From Pseudisothecium myosuroides (lineage: Eukaryota > Streptophyta > Bryopsida > Hypnales > Lembophyllaceae): a stretch of 64,000 nucleotides of DNA. Under the pieces are notes generated by a model. That model saw only the letters and a list, made by a program, of their open reading frames with translations. It did no database searches and was not told the DNA's origin. The stretch is taken from NCBI GenBank assembly GCA_951799445.1, contig OX637295.1:15314001-15378000 (forward strand), read 5' to 3'. A program made the translations under genes and the position numbers. Positions 1 through 10,371 of this stretch are shown piece by piece; the first letter of the stretch is position 1; each line of letters begins with the position of its first letter.

Positions 1-1549
1 TGATTAGCATCCGAGATTAGCGTGAATTAGAAGTTTAGATTCAAAAGTTGATAGATTAGGAATAGAGGTTTCCGAAAACATCTTAAAATTAAGATTTGAC
101 CGTAAACTGACCGCGTTAGGCTAAGTTAAGCGGTAGGGGGTAGAACGGAGGAATTTTAATAAAAATTGAACCACAAGAAACAATGGACGGAAATTAGGAT
201 TAGATTAGAAGGAGAATTTAGGATAAAAATTAAAGATCAATTAACGGGTAAAAACCTAGAGTTAAATTAAGAGTTTAATTAGGGAAGTTAAAATTCAAAA
301 GTCAGAATTTAGAGTTAACTTTGGGAAGTAAAAAGTAGAATAGGAAATAGAGGTCAAAAGTAGAATCCACTTAGGAAGTAGATTGTTGAGTTAAAAATAG
401 AGTTAAAATTAGAAGTCAAAACCCTAGGGTTAAAAGTTGGAATTAAATTTAGGAGGATAACATTTAGAGCTAATCTAGGATTAAAACGATAGGATTAAAT
501 TCGGAAGTAGAAGTCAAAAGTCAAAAGTCAAAAGATTAGATTAAATTAAAAGGTTAAATTTTAGTCAATTGGGAAGTAAAAAGTGAGAGTGAAAAGCTAA
601 AAGTAGAAGTTAAAAGTTAGAAGTAGAAGTAAAATTTTAGAGTTAGTAGAAAAAATCTAGAGTCAAAGTGAAAACGTAGAGTTAAACCTAGAGGTTAAAA
701 TTTGGGGATGAATTTTAGAAGTAAAAATTTAGAGTTAAAAGTCAAAAACCTAGAGTTAAATTAGGAGTAAAAATCTACAGTGAAGAGGATAAATCCTAGA
801 GTAGTTTAGAAATAAGAACATAGAATTAGAGGTGAAACTTAGAATTATCTTAGAAGGTTAAAACTTGGAAGTTAGGAGTCGAAGTTGATTTAGAAGTAAA
901 AACCTAGAGTTAAAAGTCAAACGCGTAGAATTAAATTTAGAAGGGTAACCTTAGAATAGAATAGAGGAGTAAAATCTTAGAGTTAAAAGTTAAACCTAGA
1001 GTTAAATTCTGAGGATAAATTTCAGAGTTAAATTAGGAGTAAAAACCTAGAGTTAAAAGTTGGTAGTTAATATGTAAACCCAAGTTAAAAGAGTAAAAAT
1101 CTAAAGTTTCATTTAGAGGTTGAAGATTAGAGTAAGAGTTAAACTTTAGAGTTAGTCCTTAGAGTAGAACTTCTAGGTGGAGTCTTAAAATCCCACGATA
1201 GTCTTAGAGGTTCATGGAAGGAACATAGGGGTTCCTCTTTTTACGTAGTTAGGGACGTTAGAAATGACGCCAACTACCCAGTCTACCCTCGACATAGGAT
1301 AGATAGTTAGGGAGTCAGAATTTTACCATTATCCCTGAGCATTGCAGTTACCTTGTGAGTTACTACATGCATTCTAATTATTCGCTGCCATCCACGACAC
1401 TTAGGAAACGTTAGCAAAAAGATCCATTGCTTGGAAGGCACAGTGGACCGCGCTCACATCACCCCCATATATTAAAAAAATGTAGATAAAGGCATAGAAC
1501 CTGGTCGGTGTTCGCTCTATTACCAAGGGTGGGTAATCTTGCGCCCACA
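1..1549 (+). repeat. 5' LTR, truncated by window start
   Basis: This is the direct copy of 6023-7349. Much of 1-1150 is low-complexity, purine-rich sequence made of drifting units such as AGAGTTAAAAGTC and AACCTAGAGTTAAA. The last 400 bases are of normal complexity and best conserved. A TATA-like stretch, ATATATTAAA, at about 1469 could be the LTR promoter. The copy is about 220 bases longer than the 3' copy because of extra purine-rich units at roughly 716-950. Confidence 0.72.
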
Positions 1550-1561
1550 AGCGCCCAACCT

Positions 1562-1579
1562 TGGTGTCGCAATGCGAAA
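1562..1579 (+). other. Candidate primer-binding site
   Basis: Twelve bases after the CA end of the 5' LTR the sequence begins TGGTGTCGCAATGCG. TGG is the usual start of a primer-binding site, because it pairs with the CCA tail of a tRNA. I cannot match the remainder to a specific tRNA from memory, and the 12-base gap after the LTR is longer than usual, so this is tentative. Confidence 0.3.
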
Positions 1580-1794
1580 TTTTGTTTTTTTGTAAGTTAT
1601 CTAAATCTTGGAACGGAAACCGTGATCTGGTATCCGGAATCAAGCAGGAGGTAACGGATAACCGGAAATTAACTACGGAACGGAATAGGTGATAATCCGG
1701 ATTCGATCTGAATCTAAACTAGATTAGAGCTGGAGCGGATCTGAGTTGGAACGGATTGGGTCAGGAACGGATTTGGTCATGATGATAGATCCGA

Positions 1795-1804
1795 CTATAA
1801 ATAG
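1795..1804 (+). promoter_or_regulatory. Internal TATA box upstream of Gag-like frame
   Basis: CTATAAATAG is a near-ideal plant TATA box, 285 bases before the first ATG of the Gag-like frame and about 245 bases downstream of the 5' LTR end. LTR elements normally start transcription inside the LTR, so a strong TATA here implies either an internal promoter or a true boundary different from the one inferred. Confidence 0.5.
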
Positions 1805-1912
1805 GCTGACCAATCTAGTTGCCACTCTTTTTCAAATTTCTTTTGCGGAAATCGCTCTCCAGCTCGTACTCCGCTTCCCTTCCCAGCGCTTTGCTTACTT
1901 GTTTTGTGAGTT

Positions 1913-1936
1913 TGTGTGTGTGTGTGTGTGTGTGTG
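1913..1936 (+). repeat. (TG)n microsatellite
   Basis: An uninterrupted run of about 12 TG dinucleotides in the probable 5' leader of the Gag-like transcript. Confidence 0.9.
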
Positions 1937-2079
1937 AGGGCGCGCAGCGCTTTAGTGTTTGTCGCAGATTTAGAGGTATTCCGGTTGAGATCGGAAGAGC
2001 GAAGGTGAGAAACGAGACGTGCGGCTAGGAGAGGGAAAGGTAGTCTCAGTGAAAATCCGGTTTAGCACAGCTCGTGTCC

Positions 2080-3842
2080 ATGCCTCAGCTCCGCAAGAGT
2101 AGAGCAGGGCCGTCCAATTCCTCTGCAGTAGAAGTTAAACTCCGGAAGGTGTGTCCGATTATTCCAGTAGACGAGAAGGAAAAGGACAACCTGATAGAGG
2201 ATCTTGCCAAGATGGGTTGCGGAGGACTGATCGATAAACCCTGGGGATTTAGGGAGGAGCGGATGATTCGAGAGTTGTTGGGAAAGCTCTCCAATCAGTT
2301 CGACAAGACCATCCGCGGAATTCCGGGCAGTTGGATGGAAGAGATGTGGAAGGCCGTGTATGAATTCCGGTCAGGAGGTCGAGGGATGGCCTCCTCAAAG
2401 GAGGGTTAGACTCGGGGGAAGTTCCGGAGCACGGTGGACTCAAAGGTTGGGCATGCGGTCGCGGACTGTTTGGACGACCGACATCGCAACCTGTTGCAGT
2501 TCCTGGTTCCGATCATCCACCCGGAGAAGCCGACGAGGGTGACCATCGCCATAGGGAACCTAATTTTCGGAGCCCTGAGCGGGGAACGGAAAGTAGACTG
2601 GGCCAGGATCTTTTCCGATCTGGTCAACCGTCTGATTCCGAAGATAGGAGGAAGTAGGCCGACTCCGTTGAGTCCCTACCTCTTCCATCTTTACAAGCAC
2701 AATCAACTCCTCACGGATACGGAGGAGAAGGAGTGGAAGATTTAGGAGTCACTCCTGAAGTATGGGGAATCGGAAGAAGAAGAACAGGAGGAAGTATCCG
2801 GTTCTGAGGAGGAAGAAGAAGAAGAGGAGGAGCAACACCGGCCGCAACACAAGCGGCAGAAGACGACGCCTCCTCACCGGAGAGGAACCCCAACCCCTCC
2901 GGGTGAGACCTCCAACCTTGGGAAGAAACCGGTTTCTGAAGAACCGGGTCCTTCCGGATCGGATCCGACGGATCCGTTCAACCAGCTGATCAACATCCCG
3001 AGCAATGTGCGAGCAGACTGGACAGTGAAGAAGCTGCTTTTGAACCAGATTAGCGAGCTGGTGAGAGCACCAGCAAATAGCAACCTTGCAGGAGTGGTTG
3101 CAAACTCATCTCCAGCCCGGATGAAATCCGGAAGCAAGAAGCGGAGATACGACGACTCCAAGAGGAGAATGAGTCGTTGAAGATAGAAATGTTGCTGCTC
3201 AAGGAGGACATGGCTACCACACGGGAGATGGCAGAGGCTAACCGGAAAGTAGCCGAGGATGTGAAGGCCACATTCGGAGCAACCGGAGAGGCCGTCACCA
3301 AGTCCAAACTGTTTGACGAGGGAGTCCTCAAGGAGAAGAAGATATCCGGAACCAGGTTGGTCCGGATATTGACGGACTACTCCGAGAAAGTGGAATTGGT
3401 GATGATGGAAGCGCGAGAAGCTGCAAACCGGATGGAGGAGAGCAGCCGGAAGCTGAACGGAGTGACGCTGTCACGGTCGTTTCATCCGTCCGACCTTTCA
3501 ATGCCCGGGTCTTTTCCGAACGTGGGCATTCAGACGGAAGGAAAGGAGGGAACTCCCCAGTCAAAGAAGAGTGGGAGGAAGCTCGCGCACACCATCAACT
3601 TGGATTCGTCACCGGATCTCCCAGAACGTGAAACCGGGGAGCGGAACCGGAACTTGACGGATGTCTTCGAGCAGCTTGGAACGGACCCGCCTAGAAGTCC
3701 CACACTGAACCCGGGGAAGGATCAGAGTATGGATCTAACCCCAGATCAGGGTGAGGACCAAGATCAGAGCGTGGACCAAGGCGAGGACCAAGTTATAGAC
3801 GAAGGAACGGATCAAGGAGTAGATCCGGTTATGATAGGATAG
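2080..3842 (+). pseudogene. Gag-like protein frame of LTR element, broken
   Basis: A single coding frame starts at ATG 2080 and runs through in-frame TAG codons at 2407-2409 and 2743-2745. It then shifts frame near 3120 into a second frame ending at 3842. Because translation stays protein-like across both stops, these look like point lesions (or recoding sites) in one ancestral frame of nearly 590 codons. In order it shows a basic N-terminus, a globular N-terminal half with a segment TPLSPYLFHLY near its end, a long acidic Glu-run, a Pro-rich linker, a leucine coiled coil just after the frameshift (EIRRLQEENESLK) and a C-terminal tail rich in Asp-Gln pairs. No CCHC zinc knuckle or protease motif is visible. 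A structural Gag role is inferred from its position in the element. The family is not one I recognise. Confidence 0.55.
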
Positions 3843-5178
3843 TTAGGATTTTAGTTGTAAATATTTGTTAGTTAGGACCGGACCGGATTTGATCCGGTGT
3901 GACTGGTCTGGATCGGATGTTTTCCGATCTGGCCGGCTCGGCAGGGACCAAAAGTTCCGCGCAGACTTCCCGGGCCCCTTTATGTTGACTTTTGAGTTTT
4001 AAAGTGTATATTAATCAGTCTCTGCGAAGGAGACTGGGAGTCTTTTCTCTTGAGTTGTTGTACGTTTTCTATTGATTTCTTGTTGTACGTCTCTCCCGCG
4101 CGTGGCAAGGCTGTTTTGGTGAGGAGTTAGGAAAACGTGTGCAGATTCTAGAGAGATTTCTCCCCTTGATGTGTTTGTTTTGCTCTTATGCGCATGTGAG
4201 TGGGTATTCTAAGTGTTGGGAGCGGATTTCAGTTCCTCAACGCCTCTATAGTTCACGATTCGGGGCGAGAAAACCGTTGTTAGGCTAGGCGGATAGGGAA
4301 GGAGTCCTTAGTCGCGCTAGAACTCCTGGATAGGAAATCCGGTTGAGTGCCCGATCTCCCGTGAGGTCTCGCTGCCCTAGTTGGTAAACGGAAGGACTTT
4401 AGTTGATGTTGGAATGGACGAGTTCGCTTGTAACCACCTAACTTCGCACGGAGGGAACTTGGCATCAAGGTCGTTGTAGTACGAGAGGATCGTACGGGGG
4501 GTCTTTGTGTGACCTGCAAACCGGATCGCTGTCCGGGTGGCTGTGAAAGATCAAACCGGATCCGCGCTAGTGTAGGAAGTAGTGGAATAGAGAAGTGGGT
4601 CTTCAGCCACTATAAGTCACGGAAGGAGTGGCGGGCCTGCCACTCTCAAAAGCAAGCGGCGAACCCTCTGATGGTGAAACAGAGGCAAAACTAAACCGGA
4701 GTGGAGTGAGAGTACGTGTGACAGGACCGGATCGGATCGGTCCAGAGAAGTTCCAGGATCAGAAATTGTAGGATCCTGGGTTGTTATAGGATTACAGGAC
4801 CAAATAGTTTGACAGGCCGGAAGAAATAGAGAGAGGTCTGGTCTTTGTTTTCGGTGTGTTGTTGTTTCCGGTTTTAGATCTAGGACCGGAAAGTAGAAAT
4901 TGGATACTGACTGAGCTTAAGTTGGGAATAGAGCTAGACACTTCACAGAATCTCGTGGATTCGATCTTTAGAGTCATTTTGTTATGCTTTAGAGTGGTTT
5001 TTGGGAATATAATAGGGAATTCACTTACTCTGTGCTGCGACACTTGGCCGGTTTTGCGATTTGGGTAGACTGACCATGTCTCACATACATCATGGCTGAT
5101 TTCAGACCACAAACGGGATGATGCCCTGCGGGGCCCCAACTTCGGTTTTTGTTTGAAAAAACTCTCCACTAATCAGGA
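3843..5178 (+). other. 3' untranslated interior of LTR element
   Basis: No open frame resembles a protein. The stretch is rich in GATCCGG and CCGGAT words near its start and around 4530-4760. It contains the ribosomal-like motif described separately. Pol genes, which would normally occupy this part of an autonomous element, are absent. Confidence 0.5.
4477..4490 (+). other. Sarcin-ricin-loop-like motif
   Basis: The 14-mer TAGTACGAGAGGAT contains AGTACGAGAGGA, the nearly universal sarcin-ricin loop sequence of large-subunit rRNA. The flanks do not match the rRNA sequence around that loop as I remember it, so this is not an rRNA gene. It may be a chance 12-base match or a short captured rRNA fragment. 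Confidence 0.3.
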
Positions 5179-5325
5179 CCTAGTTTAGAAAATTAGTTAT
5201 AGATCTAGTAGGAAATCAGTGATAGATCTAGTTTAGGAAATTAGTGATAACTCTAGTTTAGAAAACCAGTGATAGATCTAGTTTAGGAAATCAGAGATAG
5301 AGCTAGTTTAGAAAACCAGTTAAAC
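5179..5325 (+). repeat. 25-bp tandem repeat, about six units
   Basis: Successive units vary around TAGATCTAGTTTAGG followed by AAATCAGTGA. The first unit is partial and units alternate between GGAAATCAG and GAAAACCAG variants, suggesting growth by duplication of a two-unit block. Confidence 0.8.
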
Positions 5326-5762
5326 CCAGTGGGGATCCAAGGCCAAAAATTCCAAAACTTCCAAATTGTGACTAAAAAAAAACAAAAGGAAGGGAAGGAA
5401 GAGTGTCAACACCTCACATCACTCCTACACACATAATTGCACCCTCCACGTCACACCTGCACGCACACTTGAAACCTCCATTCTAACCAACTAAATACAC
5501 ACATGAGCAATGGAGGAAGATTAGGAAGAAGGAGATGAAGTAGAGAACAAAAAGGAGAGAGACGATAAATAGTAACCTAGGTCTAAGCCTAGGTAGATTT
5601 AGGTAGGGAAATCTTGAGAATTTGTGGTGACCGTTGGGAGGAGGATTAGGATGACACAAAGGCAAATTGTGTAAGAAGGTAGGAAGAACATTTAAATCCT
5701 TCTCGTAGTTTGAAACCATAGTGTAAGACTCATAAAAGCTTAGGTGGAATAGTGCTAGTGTA

Positions 5763-5809
5763 GAAGAGAGGGGAAGAAAGAAAAGAAAAGGAGGAAGGGA
5801 AAGAGGGAG
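5763..5809 (+). other. Polypurine tract before 3' LTR
   Basis: A 47-base run of only A and G lies just before the 3' repeat region. Plus-strand priming of LTR elements uses such a tract immediately upstream of the 3' LTR. If this is the functional tract, the LTR begins within about 20 bases (TG at 5827) and each LTR is near 1.5-1.75 kb. Confidence 0.5.
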
Positions 5810-5826
5810 TTTAAATCATCAACAAT

Positions 5827-7349
5827 TGTAATATTTCTCAATAAGCGGTGAGCCTGGGAAAAAATTCAAAACAAAGCCAAAGACTACCATGGAGCGTGAG
5901 GATGTATACCTTGACGGGGACGAAGTCATTTCCGAGACCGGTAGTGAAGAGGTGAGTTTTTGATTTAATCTTTGATGGTTCTCCCTAATTAGCATTTATT
6001 TTCCTAATCAGCTCTTAGAGCGTGATTAGCATCCGAGATTAGTGTAGATTAAAAGTTTAGATTCAAAAGTTGATAGATTAGGAATAGAGGTTTCCAAAAA
6101 CAGCTTATAATTAAGATTTGACCGTAAACTGACCGCGTTAGGCTAAGTTAAGCGAGAGGGGGTAGGACGGAGGAATTTTAATTAAATTTGATCTACAAGG
6201 AACAATGGACGGAAATTAGGATTAGATTAGAAGGAGAAATTAGGATAAAAATTAAAGATCAATTAACAGTTAAAAACCTAGAATTAAATTAAGATTTTAA
6301 TTAGGGAAGTTAAAATTCAAAAGTCGAAGTTGGAGTTAACTTTGGGAAGTAAAAAGTAGAGTAGGAAATAGAAGTCAAAAGTAGAATCCACTTAGGAAGT
6401 AGATTGTTGAGTTAGGAATAGAGTTAAAATTCTAAGTCAAAACCCTAGAGTTAAAAGTTGGAATTAAATTTAGGAGGGGTAACATTTAGAGTTAATCCAG
6501 GATTAAAACGATAGGATTAAATTGGGAAGTAGAAGTCAAAAGTCAAAAGTCAAAAGTTTAGATTAAATTTAAAGGTTAAATTTTAGAGTCAATTGGGGAG
6601 TAAAAGGTTAGAGTCAAAAGCTAAAAGTAGAAGTTAAAACTTAGAGGTAGAAGTAAAATTTTAGAGTTAGTTGGAAGTAGAAAAATTTAGAGTCAAAGTG
6701 AAAACGTAGAGTCAAACCTAGAGGTTAAAATTGGGAATTAATTTAGGAGTAAAAACTTAGAGTTAAAAGTTAAACCTAGAGTTAAATTCCGAGGATAAAT
6801 TTCAGAGTTAAATTAGGAGTAAAAACCTAGAGTCAAAAGTCAAAACATAGAATAGAAGTCGGTAGTTAATACTTAAAGCCAAGTTAAAAAAGTAAAAGTC
6901 TAGAGTTTCATTTAGAGGTTGAAAATCAGAGTAAGAGTTGGACTTTAGAAGTAGTCTTTAGAAGTAGAACTTCGAGGTGGAGTCTTAGAAACCCACAATA
7001 GTCTTAGAGGTTCATGGAAGGAACATAGGGGTTCCCTTTTTTACGTAGTTAGGGACGTTAGAAATGACGCCAACTACCCAATCTATCCTCGACATAGGAT
7101 AAATAGTTAGGGAGTTAGAATTTCACCATCACTCTGAACATCGTAGTTAACTTGTGAGTCACTACATGCATTACTAATTATTCGCTGCCATCCACGATAC
7201 TTAGGAAACGTTAGCAAAAAAGATCCATTGCTTGGAAGGCACAGTGAACCGCGCTCACATCACCCCCATATATTAAAAAATGTGGATAAAGGCATAGAAC
7301 TTGGTCGGTGTTTGCTCTATTACCAAGGATGGGTAATCTAGCGCCCACA
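5827..7349 (+). repeat. 3' LTR
   Basis: From 6023 onward this copies the window start, and it ends GCGCCCACA like the 5' copy. The start at 5827 is inferred from the polypurine tract and a TG. The part before 6023 would correspond to sequence left of base 1. It contains a short exon-like frame (5889-5951). Confidence 0.65.
5889..5951 (+). other. Exon-like 21-codon frame with splice donor inside 3' LTR
   Basis: ATG 5889 opens a 21-codon frame reading MEREDVYLDGDEVISETGSE plus Glu, followed at once by GTGAGT, an excellent plant 5' splice site, and soon after by a stop. The ATG context (ACCATGG) is strong. The following purine-rich, AT-rich LTR sequence would be the intron. A pyrimidine-rich stretch ending in CAAAG at about 7461 resembles an acceptor. 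This could be a captured host exon or a spliced leader peptide of the element. It is short, so the call is tentative. Confidence 0.35.
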
Positions 7350-7445
7350 CACCCCTTAGTCCATTTCTATCTACTTAATGCTTTCCTAATTGATTCACTT
7401 CTTCTCCTAACCTACCACTATCTAGTCAACCTTTTTTCTTCCCCC

Positions 7446-7900
7446 TTCCTACTCCAAAGTTGCTAGGAAGCGAGCGGGGAGCAGGGAGCGGCGAGCGTAG
7501 AGCGGGAAATAGTGAGCAGGGAGCGTAGATCTTGAATGGAAAATAGAAAAATGAGATAAAATTTGGAAATTTTGTGGATGAAAGTGGTTGACATTTTGGA
7601 TGAAATTGACTGAAATTTTGGATGAAAGTGATTGAAAATTTGAACTTTTTTAGGTGAGAGTCTTAAAAATTTTTGTGGTTGTGAACTGAATTTTAGATTA
7701 AAGCATACAAAGGAAGAAATGGTTTGGATGAAAGAAGTGGATGAAAGTAGATGAAAAATTTGGATGAAAGTAGATGAAATATTGGATGGAAGTAGATGAA
7801 ATATTGGATGAAAGTAGATGAAATATTGGATGAAAGTAGAATACATATTCGATGAAAGTAGATGAAAAATGAATGAAAGTACAAATAATATTGGATGAAA
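7446..7900 (+). repeat. GGATGAAAGTAGATGAAA simple-repeat block with GC-rich head
   Basis: A GC-rich head of GAGCGGGGAGCAGGGAGC-type words (7469-7530) leads into degenerate repeats of about 22 bases based on TTGGATGAAAGTAGATGAAA. The same composite, in opposite orientation, occurs at about 21800-22400. Apparent reading frames here (Phe-Ile-Tyr-Phe-His repeats) are products of the repeat, not genes. Confidence 0.8.
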
Positions 7901-7924
7901 TCATCTCCAATAGGAGTTCAGTCA

Positions 7925-8560
7925 TTCCTTGAAAAACTAAGAGACAACGCTAGAAAAATGAGAAAATGAGTGATAAAATTTCATTGCCATGCACAACTGA
8001 ATAGTTTTAGATGATGGGACCTATGACTGCGATTTTAGGGTGTCCTATGACCGCGGATTAAGGTACGTGTCATTTTGCACACATATAATAGTAGATTTAA
8101 AATACACCTAATACCGTGGAAATATAGAATGCGTGGATGGGAGAAATTGACTTTGTCCGGTCTATGCAAGTCATATTCGCACCCAAGTGGCATGTCTACC
8201 TTCCTCTTCTACGATCCAAATACTTCTTTGCCTTCAAGGTGAGGCTCTCTATTGAAGAATTCTTCTATACTTGGAATGTTTGAAATATCTTTGGTAAGCA
8301 ACTTTGGATTGCCCGTTCATTCGGTTGAACGCTAGGCAACGCGAAGCATTAGCTCTTCATTTCCCTTCAAGTATTGATAATACCTTACCATCTGTATGAA
8401 TGCTCTGACAAAATTGTCTACCGTGGCAATGTAAAGATCGTTCCTTCGATTTCTAGATTGTTGAAGTCACTTGTTATGTATTATCTCAACGAGGTTGCAA
8501 GATGGCATTTTTGCTAGCTCAGACTTGCTAAGATCCCAAAAGAAAATAGTATATACGCCA
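7925..8560. other. No feature recognised
   Basis: AT-rich sequence without a protein-like frame, RNA gene or repeat structure that I can identify. Confidence 0.5.
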
Positions 8561-8588
8561 CATTCAATTTCCAGGATAGAGCCTACAG

Positions 8589-9030
8589 TAGAACCCCTGT
8601 CAGTACCAAAAGGATCCTTTAAGGTAGTATTGTCATGCCTCAATTGCACATTTTTCCTACTGCACACCACAATTGTACCACAAAGAAATATAAGAGTTCC
8701 AAGACGAAGCCCACGTCTACACCCCTCTCTATACCAAGAGGTGTCTTCAAGGTACCAACGCCATGCATGAATCACAAATTTCTGCCTATTGCAGACAAAA
8801 ATTGTCCACCCAATAAATGAAACAATTGCAAGAGGAAGCCTGCCCTATCACCCCTCTCAGTATCAAGAGGTCTCTCCAAGGTTTAAACGGCATGCAACAT
8901 TCACAAATTTCTCCCTAACGAAGCCGACAAACTTTTTCCAGAAAATGGTAAAAGTTCTAAGAGCATGTTCATCCAATCACCCCTCTTGGCGTCCAAAGGG
9001 ATCTACAACGTCCACTTGCCATGGATTGGG
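8589..9030 (+). pseudogene. Decayed tandem-repeat protein, four 43-codon units
   Basis: Copies of a unit beginning ACCCCT(C/G)T start at 8592, 8720, 8850 and 8979, a spacing of 128, 130 and 129 bases. The mean of 129 equals 43 codons, and the off-by-one spacings are frameshifts. Each unit, read in its own frame, begins TPLSVPKG or close variants, continues with Phe-Lys-Val and then Cys-x-x-His/Cys and KFLP-like residues. Unit 2, for example, reads TPLSIPRGVFKV, then CMNHKFLP. Conservation at the protein level across frameshifts argues for a former coding region rather than a satellite. I do not recognise the family. Cys and His spacing could hint at metal binding, but that is speculation. Confidence 0.45.
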
Positions 9031-9169
9031 TTGGGGAGCATTACAAATTCTGGTTATAGAATCTAAAGGGAAATAAGGACACTTGAAAATTCATCGAGAT
9101 ACAAAAACTCTAGATTATTTTGAAATGAAAAGCAGAAGGAGAAGGATTTACAAATTGTATGAATCCATC

Positions 9170-10248
9170 CTATTGACAATACCAAAAATGCCAAAAAGAA
9201 AGCCACAGCTCCAATCTATGCAGTCCTAAATCTGTGGTGGCCCTTAATAATAACCACCACGCTTTTATGGCTAGGTAACGAGTATCAGACTCCCTAGAAG
9301 TCGTAGCATTCTTGTATTGCTTACAAAGTAGACGATGTTGATCTTGTAAGTCCGCACAAATGTCCGCCTTGATATGTTTTTCCAAAGATTGAGTCCAATG
9401 AAAGAGGCACGTTCTTTCACAATGTTCCATTGGTATGCTAATGTCTCCTGATCCATAGACCGTCCGCACAGCATTCCAATTCGCTTGTGCACTATCTGCC
9501 ATAAATTCCTGGAATTGAGGATTGCCTACCCATGTCGGTCGACAACGGAGTTTAGTTTTTTCCAAAATAGAATTTGAATCGCGCAATCTTCGGATAGCAT
9601 GTCACAAACAACGATAGTCATTACACGACAATACATGGAGTCATATACATGACATGCCATGGTTGTCCACTCCTTCACGCGTTTGACATGGTCAAACATT
9701 AGCCACACGTCTTGAAGGTCCCCTCCACTTTGCATTTGCTTCATCAGGTCAACTCCACTTCTAGGTCCCACTTCTAACATTTTGAAAACAAAAACCTTAT
9801 CCACATCTGTCCCTTGACCTAAGAATTTATTCTCTTGAACAAATGTCCACATGCTTGACCCCCTCAACTTGGTAATGCTGTCAATCATTCCAAATCTCCT
9901 CAAATATTTGAAAGATGTTACCTTGTTTCAAATACTTGGCAAGCTAAAATACTTGCATTTCTCCAGCACCGGGACGAGTTCGTCGAAATCAAGAGTCTTG
10001 GTCTGCACTCCATCTGGATGTAGAATTAGCTCGCCCAAGAGTTCTTTTGTAGCCTCCAAGATAATTGAGGAGTTGGTGCCACTCAGTGTCCTCTCCATCT
10101 GTTCTCTAATCAGCGTCTGAGTTCTCTCCTTCATGTCGCAGAGTTCCCCGTCCTTCACAGGAAGGGTGTGAGTGCCTAGATGTACAAATGCACGAGTACA
10201 CGCCGACTCATTTCCAGAAACATAATAGACCTTCACATGGAGGAACAT
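9170..10248 (-). pseudogene. Mutator-like (MULE) DDE transposase, broken
   Basis: Read on the minus strand, residues near the start carry HLGTHTLPVKDG, a pattern that precedes the catalytic domain in some plant MULE proteins. The frame then runs through one in-frame TGA (9928-9930) to WLMFDHVKRVKEW, VMTIVVCDM and, after a one-base frameshift near 9535, FMADSAQANWNAVR and CLFHWTQSLEKH. The last two match the pattern of the second catalytic Asp region and the C-x2-H-W region of MULE transposases. The frame stops at LELWLSFWHFWYC without the usual continuation, so both ends are lost. A second, more decayed copy lies at 59820-60210. The enzyme would have cut and pasted DNA in the nucleus. This copy cannot be active. 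Confidence 0.72.
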
Positions 10249-10371
10249 GTGTCTTTATTACAGCAATACTAAATTCAAAAGTAGTGTATTCTTCTACAAT
10301 AATTGAAAGTAATCATATAGTGCCAAATGTTTATAAATTAATGTGGGGCAATCTGTTTCACTATTATTTGG

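Larger units (their letters stand above)
1..7349 (+). mobile_element. Non-autonomous LTR retrotransposon (5' end outside window)
   Basis: Positions 1-1549 and 6023-7349 are long direct copies of each other. Both copies end in the same nine bases, GCGCCCACA, after which the sequences diverge, as expected for LTRs ending in CA. The interior has one broken Gag-like frame (2080-3842) and no reverse transcriptase, RNase H, integrase or protease that I can recognise. A purine tract (5763-5809) precedes the 3' repeat and a candidate primer site follows the 5' repeat. This architecture resembles gag-only or large non-autonomous elements that depend on a relative for replication. The element is rich in CG compared with surrounding old repeats, which suggests it is fairly young, but its internal frame is broken. 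Target duplication cannot be tested because the left end lies before base 1. Confidence 0.72.

Noticed and set aside
4240..4560. Partial large-subunit rRNA gene
   Set aside because: Only the 12-base sarcin-ricin word matches. Flanking helices expected in 26S rRNA are not seen.
7463..7925. Overlapping minus-strand frames rich in Phe, Ile, Tyr, His and Ser
   Set aside because: They are translations of a 22-base simple repeat in several frames.
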